The notes beneath the pieces are model-generated. The model did no database searches and was not told the origin of the DNA. It saw nothing but the letters and a program-made list of their open reading frames with translations. Positions 1 to 7,601 of a stretch of DNA of 43,207 nucleotides are shown one piece after another. Position 1 is the first letter of the stretch; the number at the start of each line of letters is the position of its first letter. Where the stretch lies: the NCBI RefSeq assembly GCF_011516755.1, contig NZ_WOSY01000019.1, forward strand, positions 1 to 43,207, in the 5' to 3' direction. Made by a program: the position numbers and the translations under genes. The DNA comes from Acetobacter conturbans (GTDB taxonomy: Bacteria > Pseudomonadota > Alphaproteobacteria > Acetobacterales > Acetobacteraceae).

Positions 1-110
1 CGCCGGTCCCAGGCGAGCGACGTATCGCCATAGGGCGGGTCGACCAGGATCATGTCGTAGGGGCCGTGCCAGGGCATCAGGAGCGCGCTGTCGCCGGTCA
101 GGAGGGTCAT
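1..110 (-). CDS. DNA methyltransferase, N-terminal fragment cut by window edge
   Basis: Only the first 36 or so codons are inside the window. The minus strand from the ATG at 110 encodes MTLLTGDSALLMPWHG followed by a DPPYGD motif, the catalytic DPPY signature of amino-group (N6-adenine or N4-cytosine) DNA methyltransferases. The start overlaps the parA stop by an ATGA junction (107-110), so it is probably the fourth gene of the HTH-repA-parA operon. A methylase co-transcribed with replication genes could mark the element's own DNA, for example against host restriction or for replication timing; that is inference. The target base and full length cannot be seen. Confidence 0.7.
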   Translation of the reverse strand, partial: MTLLTGDSALLMPWHGPYDMILVDPPYGDTSLAWDR

Positions 111-745
111 GGCACCAGCCCCCCGATCTCGGCCGTCAGGGCGGCGATTTCGCGGGCGGCAATCCCGTGCGGGCGCAGGTCGCAGACCAGGCGGCCGGTG
201 CGCGCGGCGTCGGCGAAAGCAACCCGCTGGCCGATCCGCGCCGCTAGAGCGGCAGGCTCATGCCCCATCAGCGCCAGCCGGGTTTCGCGGGCGATGACCG
301 TGCGCGCGGCGCAGCGGTTGAGCACGAAGCGGGCCAGCAGGCCGGGACGGAAGAAGCGCGCGTCCTCCAGCAGCCGCAGCATCTCGGCCGAAGCCCATCC
401 GTCGAACGGCGAAGGCTGCGCGGGAATCAGCACCAGGTCGGCAGCCAGCAGAGCGGAGCGCAATAATGCCGCCACCCGAGGCGGACCGTCGATGACGACG
501 TGATCCACCCCCTGAGCTAGTTGGGGCGCCTCGTGGTGGAGTGTGTCGCGTGCCAGCCCGATCACGCCGAACAGCCGGGGCAGTCCTTCCCGCGCGCGCT
601 GCGCCGACCAGTCCAGCGCCGAACCCTGCGGATCGGCGTCGATGACCGTCACGCGCTGGCCTTCCCGAGCCCATTGGCCGGCGAGATGCAGCGCCAGCGT
701 CGTCTTGCCGACGCCGCCCTTCTGGTTGAGGAAAGCCACGATCAT
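107..745 (-). CDS. parA: ParA-family partition ATPase
   Basis: Deviant Walker A P-loop KGGVGKTT lies about ten residues from the start (MIVAFLNQKGG...), followed by a Walker A' DADPQGSALDW block and a Walker B-like VVIDGPPR segment. These are the standard features of small plasmid ParA/Soj ATPases that move DNA over the nucleoid. I chose the ATG at 745 rather than the upstream ATG at 769 because GGAGAGG precedes it at good distance and it makes an ATGA overlap with the repA stop (742-745). At about 212 residues it is a type Ib-like size without an N-terminal HTH. The ParB-like partner may be the large protein at 38815-40872, which is not adjacent. Confidence 0.9.
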   Translation of the reverse strand: MIVAFLNQKGGVGKTTLALHLAGQWAREGQRVTVIDADPQGSALDWSAQRAREGLPRLFGVIGLARDTLHHEAPQLAQGVDHVVIDGPPRVAALLRSALLAADLVLIPAQPSPFDGWASAEMLRLLEDARFFRPGLLARFVLNRCAARTVIARETRLALMGHEPAALAARIGQRVAFADAARTGRLVCDLRPHGIAAREIAALTAEIGGLVP

Positions 746-1797
746 GGCCCCTCTCCGGGGGTTTTCCACGGATCGGCAGGGGGGCCAACATCCTTAAAGT
801 TAGACTCTTTTAAGTTAGAATCTAAGTTAAGGGCGTCGTAACCAATTGATTCAATGTCATGATTCGGCGTTTTCCGCAAACGATAGCACGGATGCCGTGG
901 CAGTGATGGCACGGATAAATCCACAACTGATAGCACGGATGAACTCACAGCTTGTCCACAGACGCCTGTGGATAATTTGACAGGTGCAAAGGCCAGCGTG
1001 TCATTGCCGTTGCGGTCGGGACGCACCGACAGCCGATAGCCGGCAAAGGGCTGCCGCTTCGCCATGTCGCGCAGTTCGAAGGCAAAGCGCCGATAGGGGG
1101 AAAGACTGGCGGATTTTTCGTAGAGATGGCGCAGGCCGAAGGCCCAGCCCGCACGCTGGCGACCGCCATGCTTGCGCACGATGCGATAGAGCCAGCGCTC
1201 CAGACCGCCGGTGAGGCCAAAATAGGCCGGGTCGATGGTCAGCACGAGCGCGTCATCGAGAACCGCCTGGTAGAACCAGTCGGGCAGGATCAGTTCGATC
1301 ACGCGGGTGCGCCCTTCCCGCGCGGTATGCCGTTTCCATTCGTTGATCCAGGAAAAGCGGTGCAGTTGCCCCTTGCCGGTCTGCCGCAGCGACGTCTTGA
1401 TCGTGGTGGATTGCAGCCGGTCGAAGGCCGCTTCCAGCCGCTCATAGTCCCGCGCGCTGTCGCCCCGACCGATGAAGGTCAGGATCTCGCGCGGGCTGGC
1501 CACCATCAGCCGCGACGTGCGCCGACCGGCGTCACGCGCGGCAACGAGATGGCTGGCGGCCCAGATCAGCACGTCAGCATCCCAGATCGTGGCCATGCCA
1601 TGTTCGGCAGACGCCTCGACCCGGATGGTGACGTCCGGGGTCCGGTAATCGATCGGGACCATGCGGGGGGATTTGGCGAGGCTGAAGAACGGAAACGCCA
1701 TCAGATCCTGTGCGTCACGAGGAGCGAAATCTCCCGCGATAGCGTGGAAGAGTTCCAGTTGCTCGCGCTCGGAGCGCGCCCTGCCGGGCGGAGGCAT
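742..1797 (-). CDS. repA: Replication initiator protein RepA (RPA family)
   Basis: The 351-residue product resembles alphaproteobacterial plasmid replication initiators of the RepA/RPA family. Family-like segments include FPFFSLAKSPR, the WDADVLIWAASHL block, RLQSTTIKTSLRQ, and the WLYRIVRKHGGRQ and FELRDMAKRQPFAGY region near residue 230. Winged-helix initiators of this kind bind iterons at their own origin. The conserved part seems to stop near residue 280. The last 70 residues are low in conservation and are encoded by DNA full of repeats (797-975), described separately as a possible origin. The start overlaps the upstream HTH gene by ATGA and the stop overlaps parA by ATGA, so the three are translationally coupled. 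Confidence 0.85.
   Translation of the reverse strand: MPPPGRARSEREQLELFHAIAGDFAPRDAQDLMAFPFFSLAKSPRMVPIDYRTPDVTIRVEASAEHGMATIWDADVLIWAASHLVAARDAGRRTSRLMVASPREILTFIGRGDSARDYERLEAAFDRLQSTTIKTSLRQTGKGQLHRFSWINEWKRHTAREGRTRVIELILPDWFYQAVLDDALVLTIDPAYFGLTGGLERWLYRIVRKHGGRQRAGWAFGLRHLYEKSASLSPYRRFAFELRDMAKRQPFAGYRLSVRPDRNGNDTLAFAPVKLSTGVCGQAVSSSVLSVVDLSVPSLPRHPCYRLRKTPNHDIESIGYDALNLDSNLKESNFKDVGPPADPWKTPGEGP
797..975. other. Candidate replication origin inside the 3' end of repA
   Basis: Three direct repeats of GATRGCACGGAT lie at 882-893, 905-916 and 929-940, spaced 23 and 24 bp, which is about two helical turns and iteron-like. A perfect DnaA box (TTATCCACA, minus strand) is at 967-975, facing a one-mismatch box TTGTCCACA at 952-960. 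On the other side is an AT-rich tract with AAGTTAGA at 797-804 and 812-819 and AAGTTAA at 824-830, which could be an unwinding element. Iterons, DnaA boxes and an AT-rich repeat tract together are the normal parts of an iteron origin. The origin function is inference; the repeats are seen directly. Confidence 0.6.
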
Positions 1798-2081
1798 CAG
1801 CGACGGCTCCCGCGTGATGTCGGCGGAATCAGCGGACTTTGCCGCGCGGCCGCCGGCACGACGCCGGCAGTGGTGTCCGAGGTATGGGCGCGGGCACCAC
1901 TCTCGACCCAGGCCTGCAACTCATCCACCCGATAGACCACGCGGCCACCGAGCTTCGAGTAGCGCGGTCCGGTGCCGTAGATCCGGTGTTTCTCCAGTGT
2001 GCGAATAGATAGTCCGACGAAGCGCGAGGCGTCGGGCGTGCGCAGATAGCGCGGCGGCAGATCGCTGTAATTGGCGGACAT
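1797..2081 (-). CDS. Helix-turn-helix (AlpA/excisionase-like) protein
   Basis: A 94-residue protein with a MerR/AlpA-type helix-turn-helix (HTH_17-like): YLRTPDASRFVGLSIRTLEKHRIYGTGP, then KLGGRVVYRVDELQAWVES, the usual wing and recognition order of excisionase-fold DNA binders. The last 35 residues (Ala/Pro/Ser-rich) look disordered. It is the first gene of the repA-parA operon and overlaps repA by four bases. Small HTH proteins in this place usually regulate the rep operon or act as recombination directionality factors; which applies here cannot be told from sequence. Confidence 0.75.
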   Translation of the reverse strand: MSANYSDLPPRYLRTPDASRFVGLSIRTLEKHRIYGTGPRYSKLGGRVVYRVDELQAWVESGARAHTSDTTAGVVPAAARQSPLIPPTSRGSRR

Positions 2082-2743
2082 GAGGTGGCTCCGTGGTCGC
2101 TGGCTGGGGCCGCGGGACAGATGCGGCCAGCAGGGATCAGCGTGGCGGAGCGAGGTCTTCCGGGACTAGGACCGATCTCATCGGGGGGCGAGATCGGTCC
2201 TTGACTGGCGGGAGATGGCGACGCGGCCGCCTCGAACCGGGCGACCGAACCAACTGGATTTCGGCTTTCGCCCTCGTCCCAATCATACAAAGTTCTGCTG
2301 AAGGTTTCGGTAAGCGGACATCATGCTGCGATGACACGAGCCAGTCTGCCAGTTTCTGAACCATAACCCATGCCATATGGTCTGCTCTCAGCAAATTGCG
2401 AACTTAGCCCATGCCGGGCCCCATGACCCAGTAGCCAAGGACATGGGGCCTGGACCGCTTACTGCATCGTGTCGCCGTCCGGTTCAGCCAACAGAGAAAG
2501 AAAGCCGGGTTCAACAGTGGGGCAGCGGTCTACAGTCCATACGTTCTGGGACGTTGGGATGTCGGTCCTCACAAGACGATCACGCCATTGCAGCAGTCAA
2601 CGTTGTGTTGGCTGGTCTGTCTTCTCGGGTTGCATCGACCTCACGACCTGACTACCCTGCAAGCACCATTGCCGCGTCGGGCCACAATACGACGAAACCT
2701 TATTGAGCGTGCTTACTACCTAGAGAGGTTTCGAAAAAACGCC
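2082..2743. other. Intergenic region between rep operon and SulP gene
   Basis: I see no convincing gene in this 660-bp stretch. It should hold the promoter of the leftward HTH-repA-parA operon and of the rightward SulP gene. It contains a reverse-oriented copy of the dispersed 65-bp repeat (2257-2321). It also contains an inverted repeat with arms CCGGGCCCCATG (2414-2425) and CATGGGGCCTGG (2442-2453; 11 of 12 pairs), which could act as a hairpin or operator. Short open frames here show no recognisable protein. Confidence 0.5.
2257..2321 (-). repeat. Dispersed 65-bp intergenic repeat, copy E (reverse)
   Basis: Read on the minus strand from 2321 it begins ATGTCCGCTTACCGAAAC. A second conserved block beginning TATGAT has its ATG 35 bases downstream of the first. 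It ends GGCGAAAGCCGAAAT. The same two-block layout recurs at 19885, 28575, 32817 and 37846. This copy separates the rep operon from the SulP gene. Confidence 0.6.
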
Positions 2744-4198
2744 ATGAACTTTGCGACTTATCGGTCGCAGTGGGCTTATAACCCGCTGCGCGAAGTGCTG
2801 GCCGGAATGGTCGGCACCTTCGCCCTCATTCCCGAGGTCATTGCTTTCTCCTACGTTGCCGGCGTCTCTCCCGCCGTCTCCCTTTTCGCGTCATTTGTCA
2901 TTAGCGTCGCCATTTCCATCACCGGTGGCCGCCCGGGAATGATCTCAGGGGCGGCGGGTTCCGTGGCCCTCGTAGCCGCGGCCCTCGTGCATAGCTACGG
3001 GCTTCAATACCTTCTCGTCGCGACATTACTGGCTGGCGGACTACAGATCATTTTCGGTGCGCTTGGCTTTCAGGTCATTATGCGCTTCGTATCGGCTGAG
3101 GTCCGCACCGGCTTTGTGAATGCTCTCGCGATCCTGATCTTTTCGGCACAGTTACCACAAATGCTTCATGTGACGTGGCACACGTATGCACTGATTGCCC
3201 TTGGGCTTGCCATCATCTATCTCATGCCACGGATATCAACCCTGATACCGTCGCCCCTGATCTGTATCGTAGTTCTGACAGGCATCACGATGTGGTATCC
3301 AATGCCGGTGCACACTGTCTCTGATCTGGGCACGCTGCCGACAGGCCTTCCTGCTTTTACGATCCCCCACGTACCATTCAATCTGGCCACACTGAAAATT
3401 GTGTTTCCCTATGCCCTTGCGATGGCATCTGTGGGCCTCCTTGAATCTCTAATGACAGCAGGTGTCGTGGATGATGAGACCGACACGCACGGTGATCCCA
3501 GAATGGAATGCGTAGGTCTTGGTGTCTCGAATGTGTTTGTAGGACTGTTCGGCGGCATCGCCGGGTGCGGTATGGTAGGGCAGACAGTCGGCAATCTTCG
3601 GTACGGCGGCCAAGGACGTCTGTCGACCTTTACTGCCGGCGCTTTCCTGCTGTTTCTGATGGTCATGCTGCATACTTATGTCGCCCGCATTCCAATGGCT
3701 GCCCTTGTCGCCATTATGTGCATGGTCTCAATCAGCACATTCTCGTGGTCATCCCTGCGTGATCTTGCGCGTTTTCCAAAGCTCTCAAGCCTCGTCATGG
3801 TCGTAACCGTTGCCGTGACTGTCGCATCCTCGGATCTGGCTCTAGGTGTGCTCGTCGGTGTTCTGCTCAGTGGTGTGTTCTTTGCCTGGTCTATGACGCA
3901 TTTGATGCACGTCAAAAAGATCAGAGAAGAGGGTACGGATATCTACGAGGTTGAGGGACAGGTTTTCTTTGCTTCGTCTGACCTTCTTCACGATCAGATC
4001 GACTTCAGGACCAATGCGCGCCGGGTCGTCATCAGGCTGAACAACGCCCATTTCTGGGACGTGACCTCGGTGGCTATGATTGAGAAGATCGTATCCAAAC
4101 TCAAGGCTCGCGACATTGAAGTTGAAATCGAGGGCTTGCATGCGCTCCGGCATGGCATCGTCATGCGGTTGACCAGTGAAAAGCTCCTGACCACCTGA
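2744..4198 (+). CDS. SulP-family inorganic anion transporter with STAS domain
   Basis: A 484-residue membrane protein. Residues 1-380 contain repeated hydrophobic segments with SulP-like signatures: YNPLREVLAGMVGTFALIPEVIAFSYVAG near the start, ITGGRPGMISGAAGSVALV in the next helices, and GGIAGCGMVGQTVGN later. The C-terminal 90 residues (EVEGQVFFASSDLLHDQIDF to the end) form a STAS domain. SulP proteins carry sulfate, bicarbonate or related anions; the substrate is not readable here. The ATG at 2744 is preferred because homology begins there; 52 upstream in-frame codons look non-coding. A modest AGAGG lies 15 bases upstream. The gene stands alone between repeat copy E and a hairpin terminator, so it may be independent cargo. 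Confidence 0.88.
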   Translation: MNFATYRSQWAYNPLREVLAGMVGTFALIPEVIAFSYVAGVSPAVSLFASFVISVAISITGGRPGMISGAAGSVALVAAALVHSYGLQYLLVATLLAGGLQIIFGALGFQVIMRFVSAEVRTGFVNALAILIFSAQLPQMLHVTWHTYALIALGLAIIYLMPRISTLIPSPLICIVVLTGITMWYPMPVHTVSDLGTLPTGLPAFTIPHVPFNLATLKIVFPYALAMASVGLLESLMTAGVVDDETDTHGDPRMECVGLGVSNVFVGLFGGIAGCGMVGQTVGNLRYGGQGRLSTFTAGAFLLFLMVMLHTYVARIPMAALVAIMCMVSISTFSWSSLRDLARFPKLSSLVMVVTVAVTVASSDLALGVLVGVLLSGVFFAWSMTHLMHVKKIREEGTDIYEVEGQVFFASSDLLHDQIDFRTNARRVVIRLNNAHFWDVTSVAMIEKIVSKLKARDIEVEIEGLHALRHGIVMRLTSEKLLTT

Positions 4199-4216
4199 TA
4201 AACTTCGAATAAATGT

Positions 4217-4250
4217 CCGGAAAAATTCGCCGTCAGGCCAATTTTTCCGG
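4217..4250 (+). terminator. Hairpin terminator after SulP gene
   Basis: Perfect 11-bp inverted repeat CCGGAAAAATT (4217-4227) and AATTTTTCCGG (4240-4250) around a 12-base loop, 19 bases after the SulP stop codon. There is no long T run after it, so efficiency is uncertain. Confidence 0.55.
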
Positions 4251-4561
4251 GCAGGTTTTCCATATCTGGGTTGCGGTATTCGATTACAAAATAACTGCCC
4301 CTGCAGAAACATTCCCGATGCAAACATGCGATGGCTCGTGTCAACGTTATCTTTTGACGTATAATGTTCAGGAATGGACTATTTTCTCCTTATGTATCTG
4401 AAGCCTCACTTCTTCTTTTCAACGAACCGTCACGCGTCTCCAATAGCGGACCATTTTCGGTTTTCCTCGACACAAAGCACCGGAGCGGCCAGCAGTGAGG
4501 CCATGGATACTATCAGCCTCCTTGTTCTGTTCTTCCGGCCCTACAAGACATTCATCATCCA
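4251..4561. other. Gene-free stretch
   Basis: This 311-bp AT-richer stretch lies between the SulP terminator and the 3' end of the leftward DUF2285 pseudogene. I see no gene, RNA or clear repeat in it. Confidence 0.4.
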
Positions 4562-5327
4562 CTATCGTCCCCGAAACGGGTGCAGTAGCAGGCGCCGATA
4601 TCCTCCGTCAGTCAGTCCCCGCGCAAAACGCACCAGCCGTTTCATGCGGAAATGCAGATCATGGGAGAGCCAGTCCCCTGCGGAAACCTCCCGACCGAAC
4701 AGGACGCCGGCGATCTCGCGCTGCGACACCCCGTCGTCCAGGCCATCGAGCGTCCGGAGCGCCAGGATCAGCCTGCGGATGCGATCGGATGACAGGCAGG
4801 CCGGATCACGACCGGGACGCCGATCCATCAGCACGCGCCAGAGCCGCAGGGCGGCCTGGACACGCACCTCGAACAGCGCGTCGAGCGGCAGGAGCACGCC
4901 GAGCTGAGCCCCGTCAGGCGGCAAGACGTACAGCCGCAGGATCATCTCCCCCTGCTCGACCAGCACTTCTCCCGCCATATCAGGCGGCAGTTCTGCCCGA
5001 GCGAGGGAGACCGGATGATACGCCGCGTCAGCCAGTGCTGTCGGCAGGCGGACAACCGCAATCACGGCCGGCGATACCGCAACAGTCCAGCGGGCGGTAC
5101 GCGGATTGAGGGCCGTGCGGACACTCTCGAAATCGCAACCCCCAGCGCCGGGCGAAGGCTTCGGCGTCTGACGTGGACAGCGCGGCCCGGAGCGCGGCGC
5201 GCTGAAGGGCGGCACGATCACGGATAAAGTCCCGATTGCGACTGACAAACTGCAAGGCAAAGGCAGGAGCGTCGAGCGACCGCAGGCCCTCGTACGCGCC
5301 CGCCGACCGCCAGTTGGCGCGGCTCAT
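4562..5327 (-). pseudogene. DUF6499-DUF2285 protein, frameshifted
   Basis: The ATG at 5327 (GGAGAC upstream) starts MSRANWRSAGAYEGLRSLDAPAFALQF, a DUF6499-type N-terminus, and stays in frame to ARRWGLRF near 5120. The remainder (ESVRTALNPRTARWTV... to SQREIAGVLFGREV...RLVRFARGLTDGGYRRLLLHPFRGR), a clear DUF2285 domain, is in the +1 frame. One extra base near 5110-5135 (for example in the GGGGG run or at TTTCGAG) explains it. DUF6499-DUF2285 proteins of about 240 residues are common in alphaproteobacterial mobile elements and are thought to be DNA-binding or regulatory. Either the gene is broken, the base is a sequencing error, or the two halves are made separately; both halves look otherwise undegraded. 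Confidence 0.7.
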
Positions 5328-5459
5328 GGCGTCGTCTCCGATGCGTAACGGGTGGGAACAGGGCAAGTACTTGCTCGCGAGAGTATGCCAGACCGTCCCG
5401 TTGCCCGCTACGCCCCGCACCTGCAACAGGTCTTGCAGGTCACGCAACGATTCAGGGTG

Positions 5460-5738
5460 TCAGTGGGGCGCGCCGCCGCGCAGCAGATGCTGGTAGCCAT
5501 GCTCGGTCATCCAGTGCGCCCGCGCCAGATGACTGTGCCAGCAGCGGTGGACGCCCTCGGGGTCAACCACCGGGTCGCGGTGGAGCACGATGCGGGCGAC
5601 CTCGCGCCAGTCGGCGCCGTCGGCCTCGGCATCCAGCAGGCGGAGATAGGTAATCAGATGCTGTTCGTCGTAGCCGGTGAGACAGGACGCTTCCGGAGCG
5701 CTGTCGGCGACAGACGGGTCGAGCGGGGGCTTCTGCAT
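5460..5738 (-). CDS. Short DUF2285-family protein
   Basis: A 92-residue protein: DPSVADSAPEASCLTGYDEQHLITYLRLLDAEADGADWREVARIVLHRDP... ending WMTEHGYQHLLRGGAPH. This is the short DUF2285-like family, with a helical region that resembles the end of the larger DUF2285 protein just downstream (SQREIAGVLFG ... DGGYRRLLLH). It is found beside XRE regulators and DUF6499/DUF2285 genes in ICEs and plasmids of Alphaproteobacteria. The function is unknown; a DNA-binding regulatory role is the usual guess. It sits 11 bases after the XRE gene, so the two are likely co-transcribed. Confidence 0.75.
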   Translation of the reverse strand: MQKPPLDPSVADSAPEASCLTGYDEQHLITYLRLLDAEADGADWREVARIVLHRDPVVDPEGVHRCWHSHLARAHWMTEHGYQHLLRGGAPH

Positions 5739-5749
5739 GATGGAGTCGA

Positions 5750-6034
5750 TCAGGTCGGAGAACGAACGCGACGCACCCTAGCCTGCCGCGTTTCGATGCC
5801 GGAAGTCTCGTTAAGAAACATGACGCCACGCCCTTGTCCGGACTCGATGAACAGGATGCCCGCCGCTTCCAGCGCGCGGCGAACCTGGTCGGTCGTGCCC
5901 TCATGAACGCCGAGACCGCGTTCGGATTCAAGGCGCTTGAGCGCGGTCAGTGCTACGAGGGCTTTTTCAGCGAGCATCTCCTGTGTCCAGTTCAGGAGTG
6001 CCCGTGCCGCCCTTACCTGTCGGCCAGTGATCAT
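5750..6034 (-). CDS. XRE-family helix-turn-helix regulator
   Basis: A 94-residue protein with a Cro/C1-type HTH at the start: MITGRQVRAARALLNWTQEMLAEKALVALTALKRLESERG. The C-terminal part (VRRALEAAGILFIESGQGRGVMFL) matches the small XRE regulators of alphaproteobacterial mobile elements that end in a short strand-rich segment. A near-perfect palindrome (6076-6092) lies 42 bp upstream of its start, and a 16/17 copy lies before the recombinase operon (41069-41085). It is therefore the best candidate for a repressor acting at both sites; that link is inference. Confidence 0.82.
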   Translation of the reverse strand: MITGRQVRAARALLNWTQEMLAEKALVALTALKRLESERGLGVHEGTTDQVRRALEAAGILFIESGQGRGVMFLNETSGIETRQARVRRVRSPT

Positions 6035-6075
6035 CCATGATCACATCCGACACGCGGGGCATGCACACCAGTAAT

Positions 6076-6092
6076 ACGACTATAATAGTCGT
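6076..6092. promoter_or_regulatory. 17-bp palindromic operator candidate, copy 1
   Basis: ACGACTATAATAGTCGT: perfect 8-bp arms around one central base, located just upstream of the leftward XRE gene. Its reverse complement differs by one base from the site at 41069-41085. An autoregulatory operator for the XRE protein is the simplest reading. Confidence 0.6.
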
Positions 6093-6176
6093 GTTAGAGA
6101 GATTCAACAACGTTCTTTCAGGAGGATGGCAAAGTGGAATCGGCGCCTGGATATCCGATGGCACGGGCGACCATAC

Positions 6177-6205
6177 GAAAAGCCCCCCGCTCTATGCGGG
6201 GGGGG
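6177..6205 (-). terminator. Rho-independent terminator, leftward
   Basis: Arms CCCCCCGC (6183-6190) and GCGGGGGG (6196-6203) with a 5-base loop. On the minus strand the stem is followed by CTTTTC. It overlaps the last codons of the 50-aa gene and would end transcription coming from the right. Confidence 0.75.
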
Positions 6206-6344
6206 TCTCGTCGTATCGGTCCGCCGCGAATTGCGCGCATGCCAGCTTCAGTTCTCGTTCGATCCGTCGGCGCTCCCCGTGGCTCAGGTAAAAGCTGGTC
6301 AGTTCGGCGCGCAGCATCTGGATATGGTCGTGTAGCGTGGTCAT
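6192..6344 (-). CDS. Small 50-residue conserved protein of mobile backbone
   Basis: The ATG at 6344 is preceded by AAGGAGCAGGACG, a strong ribosome binding site. The product begins MTTLHDHIQMLRAEL and continues LTSFYLSHGERRRIERELKLACAQF, a charged, probably helical protein. I recall similar tiny proteins near DUF736 and toprim genes in alphaproteobacterial elements, but no function is known. The stop codon lies inside the terminator stem. It would be missed by length cut-offs of 60 residues. Confidence 0.6.
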   Translation of the reverse strand: MTTLHDHIQMLRAELTSFYLSHGERRRIERELKLACAQFAADRYDETPPA

Positions 6345-6683
6345 CGTCCTGCTCCTTTCGTTTCTCGAAGACAGGACTCCGCCTCATGCACGCGGGAGCC
6401 GGGTCAGGGATCGCCGCAGGCGACCGCGCCAGCGGCGCCCGGGGGAGCCGATTTTGTCCGGTGTGCCCGTAGGGTGCGCCGGGCAAAATTGGGGGGACCG
6501 CGCGTCCTTGAGGCGGTTCACGCCGGGCATGGTATAATGGGAAGACTGAGGGAAGCCCTGTTCCCCTTTCTTGCCCGCACCCCGGCAGATCGAGAGGAGC
6601 GCGACTGCTGCGCACGCCCGCTGGTTTCCAACCGGTCATGCGAAGGCCCCGCCCGGACCGGCCGGGCGGGGATCGCGGGCACT
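6345..6683. other. Intergenic stretch containing a large hairpin
   Basis: I see no gene in this 340-bp stretch between DUF736 and the 50-aa gene. Its main content is the wobble-paired hairpin at 6448-6492, and the promoter of the leftward 50-aa gene should lie here. The surrounding sequence is very GC-rich. Confidence 0.4.
6448..6492 (+). repeat. Large intergenic hairpin, 14-bp stem with inner CCC/GGG stem
   Basis: Left arm CCGATTTTGTCCGG (6448-6461) pairs with right arm CCGGGCAAAATTGG (6479-6492). The pairing includes two G-U wobbles that only work for a plus-strand RNA. The loop holds a further GCCC/GGGT pairing. It has the same general architecture as the hairpins at 7134-7185 and 9479-9540. 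Confidence 0.5.
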
Positions 6684-7010
6684 TCAGTCGCCGTTGCGGC
6701 GACCATTGGGGCGGGACCAGATCAGGCTGTAACCCTCGCCGTCCTCGTCATCGAAGAGATTGGCGAAGATCGGGGCGTTGAAGCTCGGATCGTCGAGCTT
6801 GAGGCTCAGATAGTCGCGCCCCTCGTTGGAGCGCCGGGACCAGGCCGCCCCGATCTCCACCCTGCCTACGAAGACGCGGTGGCTGGGGGCGTTGTCGTTC
6901 GCGCGCGTGGTCTCGGGAGCGATACGGACGTTGGGGGTCTGGAGCGAGAGGGTGACGATCTCGCCGTTATACCCGTTGCCGACTTTCTTGAAGGTGCCGA
7001 TGGTGGCCAT
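6684..7010 (-). CDS. DUF736 family protein
   Basis: A 108-residue protein starting MATIGTFKKVGNGYNGEIVTLSLQ with a central VRIAPETTRANDNAPSHRVFVGRVEIGAAW and an end of LSLKLDDPSFNAPIFANLFDDEDGEGYSLIWSRP. This is the complete DUF736 pattern, a small beta-rich protein found almost only on plasmids and ICEs of Alphaproteobacteria and relatives. The function is unknown. The ATG at 7010 has GGAGAG just upstream; longer in-frame sequence upstream is non-coding hairpin region. Confidence 0.88.
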   Translation of the reverse strand: MATIGTFKKVGNGYNGEIVTLSLQTPNVRIAPETTRANDNAPSHRVFVGRVEIGAAWSRRSNEGRDYLSLKLDDPSFNAPIFANLFDDEDGEGYSLIWSRPNGRRNGD

Positions 7011-7601
7011 GATACTCTCCGTGATCTCTGTTATCGAGCCCGCACCATTGCGGCCTCGATGGCGATCGGACAGACGGAGGCGAGCGGCGGCGCATCCCTT
7101 GGGGCCGAAGCGCAGCGGAGGACGGCGGGACAGAATTTTCTTGGTGCGCGAGGAATGACGGCGCAGCCGGCAGGGGAAGAAAATTATGGCCCGTTGTTGC
7201 GCCATAGCCGATCGAGGCGTAGCCGGCCTTCGGCTAGATCAGCCATCTTGAGAGGCAGCATGCGTGCGCGGCCCGACAGAGCACACATCACGGAGACTAT
7301 GGCGACCGGCACAGCGCACGAGATCCGGCGGCAACCAGAATGACGGCGTCATCCTCCCTCCATACCAGCCCACCGAACCGGCCCGTTCCGGGACTGCGCC
7401 TCACCGGACATGCCCGGCTTCCCCGTTGCGATCGGCCTGCGGGAAATCAGAGCGCCAGTTCGTTTGCTTCAACAGGCGGACCGTATCTGGAACAGCGCGT
7501 CGCATCCGCGCTTCGCTGCCCATCGCTCCCCGCCTCTCGATGACGTGGAAAGACAGGCAGGTACCTGATCCATGCCTGCCCGCCGGCTGCCGCGCAGGCG
7601 G
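7011..7601. other. Gene-poor stretch upstream of DUF736
   Basis: No convincing gene in this 590-bp stretch. It holds the hairpin at 7134-7185 and a smaller TAGCCG/CGGCTA hairpin (7220-7225 with 7231-7236). A 34-codon leftward frame begins with an ATG near 7290 and ends near 7195, but it has no clear ribosome binding site and I do not call it. The promoter for DUF736 should be in the part nearest 7011. Confidence 0.4.
7134..7185. repeat. Intergenic hairpin, 9-bp AT-rich stem
   Basis: Arms AATTTTCTT (7134-7142) and AAGAAAATT (7177-7185) enclose a GC-rich 34-base loop. The ATTTT-containing outer stem and GC-rich interior resemble the hairpins at 6448-6492 and 9479-9540. Confidence 0.45.

Noticed and set aside
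107..503. Plus-strand frames opposite parA and repA
   Set aside because: They mirror strong minus-strand genes in GC-rich DNA and have arginine/alanine-rich shadow compositions.
882..940. Regular 12-bp repeats considered as a CRISPR array
   Set aside because: Repeats are too short, only three, with 11-12 bp spacers, and lie inside repA; no cas genes are present. Iterons fit better.
2137..2394. 85-residue leftward open frame
   Set aside because: It is largely made of repeat copy E and has no ribosome binding site or family; probably chance.
4562..5260. 232-residue frame taken as a full gene
   Set aside because: Its first 45 residues are an out-of-frame shadow of the DUF6499 part; only the rest is real DUF2285 sequence.
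7195..7290. 34-codon leftward frame upstream of DUF736
   Set aside because: No ribosome binding site and no recognisable family.
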